A stretch of 34,753 nucleotides of DNA from Pontibacter qinzhouensis (GCF_008017455.1 NZ_VRTY01000067.1:1-34753), one strand, 5' to 3'. Shown: positions 8,582 through 17,878, counted from the stretch's first letter. Notes: a model not told the origin generated them from the letters alone. Numbers and translations are program-made.

Positions 8582-9320
8582 CTACTGTTCAGCAAGCCTG
8601 ATTCCGCTAAACTGCCATTGGTGCTGCGGATGGAAAAAGTTGCGGTAGCTCTTGCGGCTGTGCCCTGCTGGCGTAGAGACAGAAGCACCGTGGAGCACCA
8701 TTTGGCTTACCTTGAATTTCCCGTTGTACTCGCCAACCGCACTGGCCGCCCTTCTGTATCCCGGATAAGGCAGGTAAGCACTGTTGGTCCACTCCCAGCG
8801 TTTACCCCAATCAAAATAATCTGCCGCGACTTCCCACTCCGCCTCGGTCGGTAGCCGCATCCCCTTCCATGCCGCATTCGCAGCAGCCTCATAATAACTG
8901 ATGTGGCATACGGATTCTGCAAGCGGAACCTCCTGTAGCCCTGCCAAAGTGTAGTGCATCCATTTTCCGTTTATATTTAAACGAGTTACTTCCTGATCTA
9001 CATAGCTACGGTAGCGGTAAATATCATTTACATCAGGCCGGCTCAGGTTGCCCCTGTCTGTGCGCACCACTCTTGCTCCCACCGTCTCATAGTAGCTATT
9101 AAAGACGTAATTATACCGGGGGTCAAACTGGCAAGGAAGGCTTCAGCACAAAGGTTTCAAAAAACCAGGTCATATAGCCCCATATGCCATTTTAGAGGAC
9201 TGACATCCACCACAGGCTGCACCACGTAATCTTCTTTTTGAAGTGGCGCACAAATATCTTCCGTAAGTTTTCTTACAACTTTGTATTGTTCTAATAACTT
9301 GCTCCTAGATTGAAAAACGA
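8582..9320 (-). pseudogene. egtB: Ergothioneine biosynthesis protein EgtB, remnant with frameshifts and an internal deletion
   Basis: EgtB is an iron-dependent sulfoxide synthase made of a DinB-like and a formylglycine-generating-enzyme-like (FGE) domain. The minus strand from about 9320 encodes the N terminus (LLEQYKVVRKLTEDICAPLQ, then KWHMG). It shifts frame at about 9176 (one extra base before MTWFFETFVLKPSLP) and again at about 9128. From 9082 it runs open to the stop: TVGARVVRTDRGNLSRP, CHISYYEA, MRLPTEAEWEVAA, WEWTNSAYLPYPG and YRNFFHPQHQWQFSGIRLA, the FGE-fold C terminus. Between VDQEVTRL and NINGKWMHY (about 8975) roughly 145 residues expected in the family are absent, including the region carrying the HX3HXE iron ligands. 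No ATG is visible at the N terminus. It directly follows egtD, so this was an egtD-egtB operon. Confidence 0.85.
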
Positions 9321-9326
9321 AAAGGT

Positions 9327-10460
9327 CTAAACTACTTTCCAGATAACATCGGCAAACCAGCTTTTGGAATCGGAGCAGTTGTAGACCGGTGCAAAACCTG
9401 ATGCTCTGGCAAGACTATCTACCTCTTCCAATGTATACTTTTGTGAAATCTCCACAAAGATGGTTTCATCATGGCCAAACACAACCCTGCCGCCGCCAAT
9501 AACGACTGTTAGGTCCCGTAGACTTACCAAGTAGCTTTTACAGGTTCCGTTACCAGGGTCGTAAGTATAGGTAATGCTCAAACGCATCCAGCTCGAAATC
9601 ACCGTAAAGCTCTCGGTTGATGCGCTTAAGCAGGTTCAGGTTAAACCTGCCGGTAATACCTGCTCTGTCATTATAAGCCTCCCAGATAGTCTCTGGGTGT
9701 TTTTTTAGATCAAAGCCCAGCAGCACCAGATCACCCGGCTTCAAATGCGCCCAAAGTTTATCGCAGAATACAGCAGCCTCCTGAGCTCGACTTTAGCATT
9801 TTTAGAAATCAAGAATAGTCATATGCTCTGATAAAGGCTATTTAAAGATTACATTTTTGAATATCGAGTAAATTTCACGACATCCAAAAATAAAAAAGTT
9901 ATTCAAACAAGCTTAAATGGCGGGTTTTGCACGTTTTGAAAAATGCTAAAGTCGAGCTGAGGCTCCATATTGCCGATGTTTGCCCTTAGAAACATGACTA
10001 CCTTGCGTCTGCTTGAAAGCTCCGAAGCTATACTGAGCATGTCAAAATATTCCCCTCCAGGTATGTGATGTCTAAGCTTGTTATTTCTGCCTTCAGCCTG
10101 GTTTAAAGAACCGACAGGATGTTGCCGGATATATTAGGTGAAGCCAGCCTGTTGGTCTGCCAGGTACCTGAGCAGGTACTGTGATTTGGTGGCGTCACCG
10201 GCCCCTAGTTCAATCAGATTAAATGCTCCGTTAACGGAAGTAAGGATTTTAGCAAGCTCGGCTGCCTTGCTTTGAAATTTCTCAAGTTCACAATTGGTCA
10301 GATAGTATTCCGGGCAAGCCATGATCTGCTGAAACAGCATGTCCCCTGTCTTGTCGTAGAAGTATTTCGAGGGAAGTCTTTTCTGTACCTCCTCACGAAA
10401 TTTCTTCAATAGGGTATCGGTCTGCGCAAGTGCATTCACAGGGCAGTTAGTTGAATTCAT
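9327..10460 (-). pseudogene. egtD: L-histidine N-alpha-methyltransferase EgtD, multiply disrupted
   Basis: EgtD makes hercynine from histidine and SAM. The first 108 residues (10460-10134) are intact: LPSKYFYDKTGDMLFQQI, then the SAM-site motif FNLIELGAGDATKSQYLL. Later parts lie in shifting frames. There is a break near 10133 after AGFT, an in-frame TAA at about 10103-10105 within SVL-stop-TRLKAEITSLD, and a one-base loss in a G run (plus-strand CCCC at 10052-10055) before EYFDML. The MITE at 9786-9956 sits after the codons for GNMEP. PGDLVLLGFDLKK resumes (9744-9550), followed by a frameshift near 9565. The final TYDPGNGTCKSYLVSLRDL runs to the stop at 9327. At least five independent lesions rule out a functional enzyme. 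Confidence 0.88.
9786..9956. mobile_element. 171-bp MITE-like element inside egtD
   Basis: 18-bp perfect terminal inverted repeats, CTCGACTTTAGCATTTTT at 9786-9803 and its complement at 9939-9956, enclose an AT-rich, non-coding core. A 5-bp direct repeat CTGAG flanks it (9781-9785 and 9957-9961). Removing the element and one CTGAG restores the egtD reading frame exactly across the junction (minus strand GNMEPQEAAVF), which proves it is an insertion. It carries no transposase and must be moved by one encoded elsewhere; the parent IS family was not identified. Confidence 0.88.
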
Positions 10461-10483
10461 GATGCATGGTTTTATTTTTAACT

Positions 10484-11452
10484 TTAATTCCCTGTGAGAA
10501 CAACCAGCTTTCCGCCAGCCGAATTGCTTTCCATAAACTGATGCGCTTCTACAATCTCACTGAGTCGGAATGATTTGCTGATGCTCAGCCGAATGGCACC
10601 TGCTTCCACATCGCGGATAAACTGCTGAAAGCTTTGCTGGTCTACTCTGATCTGCCCGCTGTCGTAAATCGTGAGGTGGACAGTAGCGGGGATGTATTCC
10701 ATGGGTGCGAAATCTGCCACTGACCATTGTTCGGACAGCATACCCGTCATGCATACCGTGCCCCCGGGAGCGGTACAGTGCAGCGAGTCCCTCAGGGTGG
10801 AGGCACCGACCAGCTCCAGAACCTTCTCTACGCCATCAGGATAAATGGCCCTCACTTTTTCTGCCAGGCTGCCATCATCGATGAGTAAGTGGTCAGCTCC
10901 GTTGCCTGACAGCAGCTCCCTTTTATCCGGTTTTCTGGTGGTAGCCAGTACGGTAAGTCCGCTCCTTTTAGCCAGCTGGGTAGCCAGCATACCAATTGAG
11001 GAAGTGCCGCCTCTGATAAGCAGGGTTTCATCAGGTTTTATTTTCAGCGCAAGGTGCAATGAGCCGTAAACAGTCTGGAACATTTCGGGTATGGCCCCCA
11101 GCTGCTCCCAGCTTAGATGGCTTTCAAATGGATAGAGCAAGGATTGGGGAAGAACCGCATACTCCGCGTAGCTTCCGTCAAAGTCCCGTCCCATGCCCCC
11201 CATAAAAGCAGCTACTTTCTGCCCCGGCTTTAATTTTCCTGCTGGGTCAAGTTCCACTACGCATTCAATCCCCAGCACCCTTGGCAACCCAACGTTTGGT
11301 GATAAACCTTTGCGCGTCATCAGTTCCGAGCGGTTCAGACCGAATGCTTTTACCCTGACCAATACCTGATCAGCGTTAGGAGTAGGGATGGGCCTATTCT
11401 CCAATACGAAGTTTTCAGCACCGCCAGGTTGATATAATACTGCTGCTTTCAC
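10484..11452 (-). CDS. Zinc-independent MDR family oxidoreductase (quinone oxidoreductase-like)
   Basis: An intact 322-residue protein. The GroES-like N-terminal domain has the MDR pattern KAFGLNRSELMTRKG and PRVLGIECVVELDP. The NADPH-binding Rossmann fold has LLIRGGTSSIGMLATQLAKR. The catalytic zinc ligands of alcohol dehydrogenases are not seen, which places it with quinone oxidoreductases/enoyl reductases. The predicted reaction is NADPH-dependent reduction of a quinone or enone in the cytoplasm; the substrate is unknown. It lies just upstream of egtD on the same strand, 23 bp apart. It is intact while both downstream neighbours are wrecked, so it may be under separate selection. Confidence 0.88.
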   Translation of the reverse strand: MKAAVLYQPGGAENFVLENRPIPTPNADQVLVRVKAFGLNRSELMTRKGLSPNVGLPRVLGIECVVELDPAGKLKPGQKVAAFMGGMGRDFDGSYAEYAVLPQSLLYPFESHLSWEQLGAIPEMFQTVYGSLHLALKIKPDETLLIRGGTSSIGMLATQLAKRSGLTVLATTRKPDKRELLSGNGADHLLIDDGSLAEKVRAIYPDGVEKVLELVGASTLRDSLHCTAPGGTVCMTGMLSEQWSVADFAPMEYIPATVHLTIYDSGQIRVDQQSFQQFIRDVEAGAIRLSISKSFRLSEIVEAHQFMESNSAGGKLVVLTGN

Positions 11453-11509
11453 TGCTTATGCTTAAGGTAGGATCATGTTATGCACTTGAATCAGACGGAA
11501 CCGATATGA

Positions 11510-12166
11510 TTAGTCGGTATAGAGCTTCAGATTTGTAAAGAATCTCTCTGTACCAATATCCACCCAAAGACCGATGGCACCTGTGGCGTTTTCTCCATGT
11601 TTTAGATCATTCACAATAAGTGAGGGCTGCTTATTGTCATTTATGAAGAGTTTGGCTTGTTTACCCTTGACTACGATTTTCATTGTAATCCACTTATTCA
11701 AACCCATGTCCGTGTATGATTCATATTCTTCCGGCGATTCTTTTCTAAGCCGCTCAAACTTGAAGTCAGGGTAAGAGTAATACTGAATGGAATGATTCCG
11801 TCTCACTTGGTTGTCGACCCTAGCGTTGGTCGGACGGAGGTATATGCACTCGAATTTTGAATTTTCCTCGTTGATTCTGAAAGCAACGCCCATAAAACCT
11901 CGGGCGAATTCAGGTGCATCTTCCAGAAGCCGGCTCAGCACCTTAACTTCTATTATCCCATCTTTGAAGTCAGTCCCGCTTACTTTGATAAAGGTGGCTT
12001 CGTCAAACGCTTTCACCGCAGTATCCTTCACTGCTTTCACTGCCTTTCTGCCCTTCAACTTTTCGGTTGATATAGACACATTCACCGGTTCAAGCCCTTT
12101 TTCATCAAGCTTGAGTTTCTGGGAAAATAAATCGGTGATAATGAGCAGGAAACAGCTCATTATCAC
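11510..12166 (-). CDS. Concanavalin A-like (DUF1080/LamG-type) secreted hypothetical protein
   Basis: 218 residues from GTG 12166; ATG 12160 is an equally good start. A hydrophobic N terminus (MSCFLLIITDLFSQ) could be a short signal peptide. The rest is beta-rich: DGIIEVKVLSR, FARGFMGVAFRI, WITMKIVVKGKQAKLFIND and GAIGLWVDIGTERFFTNLKL, the strand pattern of concanavalin-like jelly rolls such as 3-keto-disaccharide hydrolase-type domains. The catalytic role is unclear, and a sugar-binding or hydrolase-like function is only inferred. No neighbour helps. Confidence 0.62.
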   Translation of the reverse strand: MIMSCFLLIITDLFSQKLKLDEKGLEPVNVSISTEKLKGRKAVKAVKDTAVKAFDEATFIKVSGTDFKDGIIEVKVLSRLLEDAPEFARGFMGVAFRINEENSKFECIYLRPTNARVDNQVRRNHSIQYYSYPDFKFERLRKESPEEYESYTDMGLNKWITMKIVVKGKQAKLFINDNKQPSLIVNDLKHGENATGAIGLWVDIGTERFFTNLKLYTD

Positions 12167-12221
12167 CGTTATGAAATTTCTTATCTTTTAATTTAAATCA
12201 CTCTAACAATTATTCATGCGC

Positions 12222-12647
12222 TTAAATGGAGTGATTGAATACCTTATAATTCCCATTACTGCTCTTCAAATTATTGAAGGTGTAGCGGAAGATTTTCCAC
12301 TCCTCCTGCTCTTTACGCAGAACAAAGAAGTCTCGGCTTGTTTGTTGAGCTTCCCTATTGGTGGCAAAATCGGTAGTAATTGTTTTTGCTGTGGCCTGTA
12401 CGAATGCATATCCGCCGTCAACTATCGTATTTTGAACGTAGTAGTCGATTTGAAAGCGCACTTTCTTGAAGTAGTTATTGCTTCTTTTAACTAATTCACC
12501 GGTAGAGAGCACCCTAAAACCATGCGGCATAAACTGCCCGTCTTCGGTATAGAAAGATGGAATGGAGGGCGCATCAGCTGTGTTCAAAGCTTGTGCGTAC
12601 TGGCTGAGCAATTTTTCAACTGCTGCCTGTTCTGTTTGCGTTTTCAT
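12222..12647 (-). CDS. NTF2-like/SnoaL family protein
   Basis: 141 residues, intact, starting ATG 12647. The alpha-beta cone-fold pattern is visible: an N-terminal helix VEKLLSQYAQALNTADAPSIPSFYTEDGQFMPHG, then strands FQIDYYVQNTIVDGGYAFVQATAKT and FVLRKEQEEWKIFRYTFN. Members are small cytoplasmic proteins of mixed function (isomerase, dehydratase, or no enzymatic role). The second NTF2-like gene lies upstream on the same strand; the two share fold but little identity, so they are not a recent duplication. Confidence 0.75.
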   Translation of the reverse strand: MKTQTEQAAVEKLLSQYAQALNTADAPSIPSFYTEDGQFMPHGFRVLSTGELVKRSNNYFKKVRFQIDYYVQNTIVDGGYAFVQATAKTITTDFATNREAQQTSRDFFVLRKEQEEWKIFRYTFNNLKSSNGNYKVFNHSI

Positions 12648-12732
12648 TTATTTACTCTTTTACTGTTTCAACCATTTATTTTATTTCCTCAATTATTTCA
12701 GCCTTTGCTGCAAACGAAGAGGTTTCTCCCGC

Positions 12733-13089
12733 TTACCTGGCTATCCTGTAATCGGCAACCGTATGGAACCTGATTTTGTCGCCTTCCAGGAAAAACGTGT
12801 CCGATCCTATTGGGATTTTGGCAACTGCCGATTCCCTTGACCATGCTATGTAAGCTACATAGCCGATAACTGTCAGCTGTTTCATTTCAAAGGCAGAGCC
12901 TGTAGGTATGGTTATGAAAAAGTCCTCGAAGAATTTACGGATTGCAGCAAGTCCTTTTAAAGGGCCATCTGGCGTCAGCACTACTGACTCCTCTGTATAA
13001 TCTTTCATGATTTCTTCAAGGTTGTTGCTACCAAAGGCGGTGAGATGATGTGTTAGTACCTCTTTTGTTATGTTTTCGAGTTTTGCCAT
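12733..13089 (-). CDS. SnoaL-like (NTF2 fold) protein
   Basis: 118 residues, intact from ATG 13089. LTHHLTAFGSNNLEEIMKDY, ESVVLTPDGPLKGLAAIRKF and a C terminus with GDKIRFHTVADYRIA match short SnoaL-like/ketosteroid-isomerase-like proteins. No catalytic assignment is possible. It is 85 bp upstream of the other NTF2-like gene and may be co-transcribed with it. Confidence 0.75.
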   Translation of the reverse strand: MAKLENITKEVLTHHLTAFGSNNLEEIMKDYTEESVVLTPDGPLKGLAAIRKFFEDFFITIPTGSAFEMKQLTVIGYVAYIAWSRESAVAKIPIGSDTFFLEGDKIRFHTVADYRIAR

Positions 13090-13160
13090 TTTATTTGATG
13101 TTTTTAATTAATACTTTGATTTAAGCCCTTCAGAAGACAGTCTCAGTGTGCGAGTATAAA

Positions 13161-14044
13161 TTACTGTTTCAGGAAAGGCTTCATACTTGCCCATACTGCC
13201 GGGAAGTTTACCAGAAAGACAGGGTGAGGCATATTGGGAATATTGCTCAACTGCGCATGAGGAATCATTTTATAAGCTGCGATGACAGTCTTCAGCGGGG
13301 CGTTCCGGCCCAACTCGCCTGCCATCACCAGAACAGGAACCTGGATGGCACTCAACGTTACTTCACCTATGGTTACCGAGGTATAGTACTTATTCAGGCT
13401 CACTAACCACTCGTCAAATTTTTGCGGTTCGGGCATTAAGGCCAGCTGCTGTTTAAAGTAGAGACTGTCCATGCTGAATAGTATTTGCTGGGTATTGTTG
13501 AAAGTTCGGAAACCCTGTTTCCACTCCCCGGCACCAAAGGCAATCAGCTTCTTCACTTTCTCCGGATGCTACGCGGCAAGAAAATATCCTGTGTATGCCC
13601 CGTCACTGAAACCCAAAACAGTCACACTGTCTTTTGTCACCGCGCTGATAACGGCATTGACGTCCTCTTCCTTGCGCTCGTAAGTGGGAATCCCCGTGCC
13701 CATTTCCGATTTGCCATGCCCTCGGGTAGATACGGCAATGACCTGACGGCTTTGAGATAGGCTGTCTATGTAATATGTGATATCTCGTAGGTAGAGCCCA
13801 CCACGCCGCCATGGAGGACAACAATAGGCTCTCCTTTGCCATACACCTCATAGTAGACTCTCGCATTTCCGGCTTTCACGTAATGTTCTGCTTTGGGATT
13901 GTTGCCGTAAGGCATGGCATCAGCCGAAGAAGGTTTAGCTTGCAGGAAGCGCCTTAGTTGTTTTTTAGCTTGGACCTGACTAAAGGTTGCATTAGCCATG
14001 ATCATTAGGACCAGAAAAATCCTTACTTTTAAGAATCTGTGCAT
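13161..14044 (-). pseudogene. Secreted alpha/beta hydrolase, frameshift plus amber stop
   Basis: From ATG 14044 a signal peptide (MHRFLKVRIFLVLMIMANA) leads into ARVYYEVYGKGEPIVVLHGG, the oxyanion strand of an alpha/beta hydrolase. A one-base loss near 13772-13776 moves the frame into SLSQSRQVIAVSTRGHGKSE. The nucleophile elbow GFSDG is preserved, but a TAG at 13569-13571 interrupts it shortly after, between GYFLAA and HPEKVKKLIAFGAG. The C-terminal part runs open to 13161 and includes PVLVMAGELGRNAP and a late His (MPHPVF). Both lesions lie in conserved regions, so the product is not functional. Substrate unknown. Confidence 0.82.
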
Positions 14045-14160
14045 TATCATGTAATTTAAAAACAATGCAAAGATCTGGCATATAAGCATGTTAGGCCAAT
14101 ATATTATCTTAATAAATACCCTTAAACTAGTTTAAGCCTTGAAGCTAGGTAGCTTGTGAA

Positions 14161-14751
14161 TCAGGCTTTGTAAGTCAAATCTTTTCTGATCTTACTCAGG
14201 AATTCTGGTGTAATGCCCAGGTAGGATGCGATTTGGGTATTGAGCAGTCGATTAGCTAAATTTGTATATTGCTCAAGGAATGATAGGTAACGATCTTCTG
14301 CAGTTGAACTGATGTTTTGCAGCACCCGGTTTTGTAGCTCAATGTACTGTTGCTCAATAATTATTCGAAAGTTGCGGTCAAATTTATGAAAGTGCGTGTA
14401 CAGATAAAGCAGATCTGCATGGTTTATTTGAAGGACTACTTATGGCTCTATAGCCTCTATATAAGCGCCACTCGGCTTTTCAGAGTAAAAGCTGCTCAAG
14501 TCGGTTATCCAGTCATTTTCAGGTGCAAACTGTAAATTATGCTCCTTGCTAGTAGGGTCCACCGCGTACATTTTGAAACAGCCCGATACTACGAAGGTGA
14601 AGTGACGGCATACATCGCCCTGCTGCAATATAAATCCGCGCCGTTTTATCTTACGTTCAGAGAAGCGTCTTGATAACTCTTCACGCTCCTCTTCATTCAG
14701 CGGGAAATAGTTTTTAAAGTATTTAATTAATGTTTCGAAGGAGGTAGTCAT
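14161..14751 (-). pseudogene. Crp/Fnr-family transcriptional regulator with one internal stop
   Basis: From ATG 14751 the cyclic-nucleotide-binding-like domain reads RGFILQQGDVCRHFTFVVSG, then EHNLQFAPENDWITDLSSFY. At codon 104 (plus strand TTA 14440-14442) there is a TAA in place of a sense codon. The same frame then continues without further damage to the TGA at 14163-14161, including a C-terminal region that recalls the HTH: NTQIASYLGITPEFLSKIRK. This is a recent-looking single nonsense change, unlike the older damage nearby. Suppression or readthrough would restore a protein of about 196 residues. Confidence 0.85.
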
Positions 14752-14940
14752 ACATTTCGGTGCTTCCGCTAGCTTAGACCGTGGTGGCCGGAACTGTAAA
14801 GCTATACAAGTAACAAGCAGCTATAGTCATGGCAGCATAGAATTCAGATCGAAAAGCATGATCATCTAGTTCAACAGTAAGCATAAAAAAGGGCTGATGT
14901 ACTACATGTACGCCAGCTCCCGCTCTATTTATGATACGAA

Positions 14941-15994
14941 TTATTTGGTCTTGTTGTACATATAGTCAGCGGTACCTTGATAAAGGCGGGCGGGGCTTTG
15001 CGGCACCCATCTCAACATACTATTGCGAATCAATGCCTGCTTCAGGGCAAGCTCCCCGTTCGGGTTTAGCAAGTCGGCATAAAACGCAGGATTGAATAAG
15101 GCAGGTGGGCTGGCGGTCAATTGGTTGTTTATTTATTGCCTCCCGCTTTATGGTTCCGTTCAGTAAATTCGGTGTACGGCTGGCGTAAGGCTCCTGAAAA
15201 AAGTTTGTCAAGGGGCGGTTCCAGTCGTAGGTGGTGTTATAACCTATACTATGAAAGCAAGGAAAGAAGGCTCCGTATATGTGGTGGCAGTGGCGATGCC
15301 GGTTAGCATACCAGTCAAGTCATATCCGCCGGCCCCTGCCGCCACCGCTGTCAGCGTTAGGCTATGCTCCAGGTTGGTTTCTATTTCCTTCTGGGCGCCC
15401 ATGGTCACATAGCCGCCCTCTGAATAGCCAATTAGGAACAGGTTAGCCGTTGACCGGGAGCTTAATCGGCTGCTTTGAGCATATCCACAACGGCAAGGGC
15501 CGAATGCTGCTCATCGTAGTAAGGGTGAAAAATCTCTTCAGATACACCGTAGCCGATAAAGTCTGGGATTAGGGTGCTATAACCGGCCAAGGCCAGTAGT
15601 TCAAAGTCTGTAAAGGTGGCGGGGAAGTTGGAAGGAGTGTCGGCATCAGCAAACATGGTGCCGTGCAGTGCACTCAGCAAAGCTGGCGGGTCTGGTGTGC
15701 CTTGCGGAATAGCCAGCATACCGGAGGATTCTGTCTCGTTCCCCTTATAGGTGGTCTTATAGGTGAACCTGTAGAAGGCGATATCATACTTGAGAAGGTT
15801 CACCGCACTGCCAAAGCCAGAGGTCTGCGCCAAAGCCTGTATTGCAGTTTTTGGAATGGTGCCTACAGAGGTGGCCGATACTAAGTTCCCGGTGTCCTCA
15901 GGTTTCGGCACGTCTTCCTCGGAGCCCTGCAGGATGAAGATGTTCACCAGCAGGAGCCAGCTGAAGCCACGAAAGCTTTTTTTATCGATTTCAT
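14941..15994 (-). pseudogene. Lipase/alpha-beta hydrolase lipoprotein, several frameshifts
   Basis: Starting at ATG 15994, the frame slips in a run of seven A (plus-strand T 15977-15983). Restoring it gives a signal peptide ending LVNIFILQGS, where a lipobox Cys would be expected but a Ser codon stands. The long open part (15947-15462) carries ALLSALHGTMFADADTP and AGYSTLIPDFIGYGVSE. A second shift near 15460 leads to LFLIGYSEGGYVTMGAQKE with the nucleophile elbow GYSEG. A third at about 15245 leads to NTTYDWNRPLTNFFQEPYA. A fourth near 15120 leads to the C terminus, ending VPQSPARLYQGTADYMYNKT at 14941. This order matches bacterial secretory lipase-like hydrolases. Non-functional. Confidence 0.78.
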
Positions 15995-16667
15995 TTCATT
16001 GTGGGTTAAGTAGGGTCTGGTTAAAAAGTCCTTTATTACTAAAGCTGCTCATCTTCATCCTATAACTATATATTCATTTGCTGTTACTGGCAACGTTCAT
16101 TAAAGCTTAGGACAAGCAGTAAAATGTGGCAATTTTGGAAGTATGAGGGCATTTTTATATTTTATCTTAACTGTAATAAAGGCAAACATATCTGTTTTGG
16201 CTGTTTAAATACATGGGTAAATATGGCTCGTATTTCTGAAGTTAGTTGACTATTAGGGTTGCAGTGTGCTAGTAAGTGCAAGGGTTATGACTGTTATAAG
16301 CTAAAAACCTTGCACTTGAGCAACTTGAAATTATGACAAGTTGCTCATTTTTAGATGCTTGTGACTTTTTCGCCAGACCCTAAGTATTGTTTTTAGCAAT
16401 GTACGCATCAGGAAATGCTAATTGAAGCTACGTAAAGCAAATGGCTTTATAGACTTGGATTCAAGAGATAAAAAGATGATTGTTTTGTAAATTGCAGAAC
16501 TTATCCGCTCTGGAGAACGCTTAAGAAGCTTCCTGAACTAACAATATGTCTATTTTATTATTGATTATATCTTTTAGTGAAGCATATTTATCAGCAGGAC
16601 AGTTATTTAAATTTATCCGAAAGCTTACACTTTTTGTTCAGGTAAGATGATTATGAACAGTTCTAAA
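15995..16667. other. Gene-free stretch with two tandem hairpins
   Basis: No coding signal on either strand. It holds GTGCAAGG (16276-16283) pairing with CCTTGCAC (16308-16315), directly followed by GAGCAACTTG (16318-16327) pairing with CAAGTTGCTC (16337-16346) and then ATTTTTAG, which together resemble a small structured RNA ending in a terminator. Confidence 0.4.
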
Positions 16668-16734
16668 ATGAAAAAAGATTTAGCTACTCGCATAAGCTAT
16701 ATGATCTCCAACTACTACTCTCAACCTGAAGTCA

Positions 16735-16944
16735 GTGGCAAAGCTTGAACACTACAAGGCATGGCTGGAAACGCTTAAGGAGCCAATGAAGGCCGCCTTT
16801 ACAAGGGCGGGGTTTGAATCCGCTAAATATTCGTCGGACTTTCGCCGCTTCTTTGCGGATTCTGACGACCAAGGGTTAGAGCGGTGGCTTAAAGGGAATC
16901 TTTCACCGGAGGAACACAAGGAATGGGAACTGTATGGCAATTAA
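16735..16944 (+). CDS. Small conserved-looking hypothetical protein
   Basis: 69 residues from GTG 16735 (no upstream ATG in frame; stop at 16702-16704). It is rich in charged and aromatic residues: HYKAWLETLKEPMKAAF, YSSDFRRFFADSDD and a C-terminal LSPEEHKEWELYG. No signal peptide or membrane span. Another short frame with a plausible start, 16668-16749 (MKKDLATRISYMISNYY), overlaps its 5' end, so the true gene may have been longer and suffered a frameshift. I do not recognise the family. Confidence 0.45.
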   Translation: MAKLEHYKAWLETLKEPMKAAFTRAGFESAKYSSDFRRFFADSDDQGLERWLKGNLSPEEHKEWELYGN

Positions 16945-17259
16945 ACCCTTACAGCATCCAAACAAAATTAAAGTCGGTGCTTTTCTTTTTCCGCAGAACA
17001 GATAGCTTTGCATCCGCAATACAGGCTTTTATGGGACGGGCGAATAGGGTTTGCCCTATGTGACAGAGGAGAAAGCAGGGCAGCTTTAATTTAGAAGTTC
17101 CTACTCTGGATAAATAGGCTAAACAGCTTAGGTCCCAACGGAAAACCTGTGCATTTCTTGCTGTACTGAACCTATGGGCTCTCCTGCATGGCCCTCACTT
17201 TCCTTTACTTATGACCACTTCTCAAAAAAATATTAAAGACTTACTTTCAACTTAACCCA
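16945..17259. other. Intergenic, nothing recognised
   Basis: About 315 bp upstream of the cytochrome gene with no coding frame, hairpin or promoter consensus that I can support. Confidence 0.4.
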
Positions 17260-17847
17260 ATGAAGAAACATTTGACCATTTTAAGTGCAGCTGTCCTGCT
17301 GGCCAGTTGCGAAAGTGCCACCACTGAAAACAGTACGGCGCAGAACACCACCCAGGACAGCGCCCTTACACAGGAAGCCCTGGTGGAAAGAGGCAAGTAC
17401 CTGGTAACCATCGGCGGGTGCAATGACTGCCACTCCGCAAAGACCATGACAGACCGTGGCCCTGTCCCTGATGAAAGGTATCTGATGGCAGGACATCTAG
17501 CCGAGGAGCAGCTGCCTCCTGTAGATCAGGCCGCCTTTAAAAATGGGTGGGTCTTGTTTAACATGAACAATACGGCGACCGTAGGCCCTTGGGGAACCTC
17601 CTATGCCGCCAACCTGACGCCGGATGCCACAGGGATAGGCACTTGGTCACTCAAGAACTTCAAGAAGGCACTCCGGGAAGGAAAGTACAAGGGCATGGAC
17701 AATACGCGCATGCTTCTCCCACCCATGCCCTGGCCTAATTTCGTCGACATGACGGACCAGGATGTGGAAGCCATCTTTGCTTACCTGAAATCGTTGCCCC
17801 CCGTCAAGAACAACGTGCCGGCACCTCTGCCGCCGGCAGGGGCTTAA
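17260..17847 (+). CDS. Cytochrome c family lipoprotein
   Basis: 195 residues, intact. The signal peptide ends in the lipobox LLASC (Cys 17), giving a lipid-anchored protein in the periplasm. After a Thr/Gln-rich linker comes a class I cytochrome c pattern: a helix EALVERGKYLVTIGGCNDCH with haem-binding C54-C57-H58, and a distal methionine candidate in LLPPMPWPNF, followed by MTDQDVEAIFAYLKSLPPV, the C-terminal helix typical of cytochrome subunits of alcohol dehydrogenases. It probably carries electrons to a terminal oxidase or from a dehydrogenase not encoded nearby. It stands alone, the only clearly functional enzyme-associated gene between the pseudogenes and the integrase. Confidence 0.85.
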   Translation: MKKHLTILSAAVLLASCESATTENSTAQNTTQDSALTQEALVERGKYLVTIGGCNDCHSAKTMTDRGPVPDERYLMAGHLAEEQLPPVDQAAFKNGWVLFNMNNTATVGPWGTSYAANLTPDATGIGTWSLKNFKKALREGKYKGMDNTRMLLPPMPWPNFVDMTDQDVEAIFAYLKSLPPVKNNVPAPLPPAGA

Positions 17848-17855
17848 ACCTTGGA

Positions 17856-17878
17856 AAGAGAAAGCTGCTTTTTCTCTT
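17856..17878 (+). terminator. Hairpin after the cytochrome c gene
   Basis: AAGAGAAA (17856-17863) pairs with TTTCTCTT (17871-17878) only 8 bp past the stop; T-rich 3' arm. A plausible rho-independent terminator. Confidence 0.5.

Noticed and set aside
9327..9744. Two short open frames in egtD read as separate small genes
   Set aside because: Both match consecutive parts of EgtD in order; they are fragments of one broken gene.
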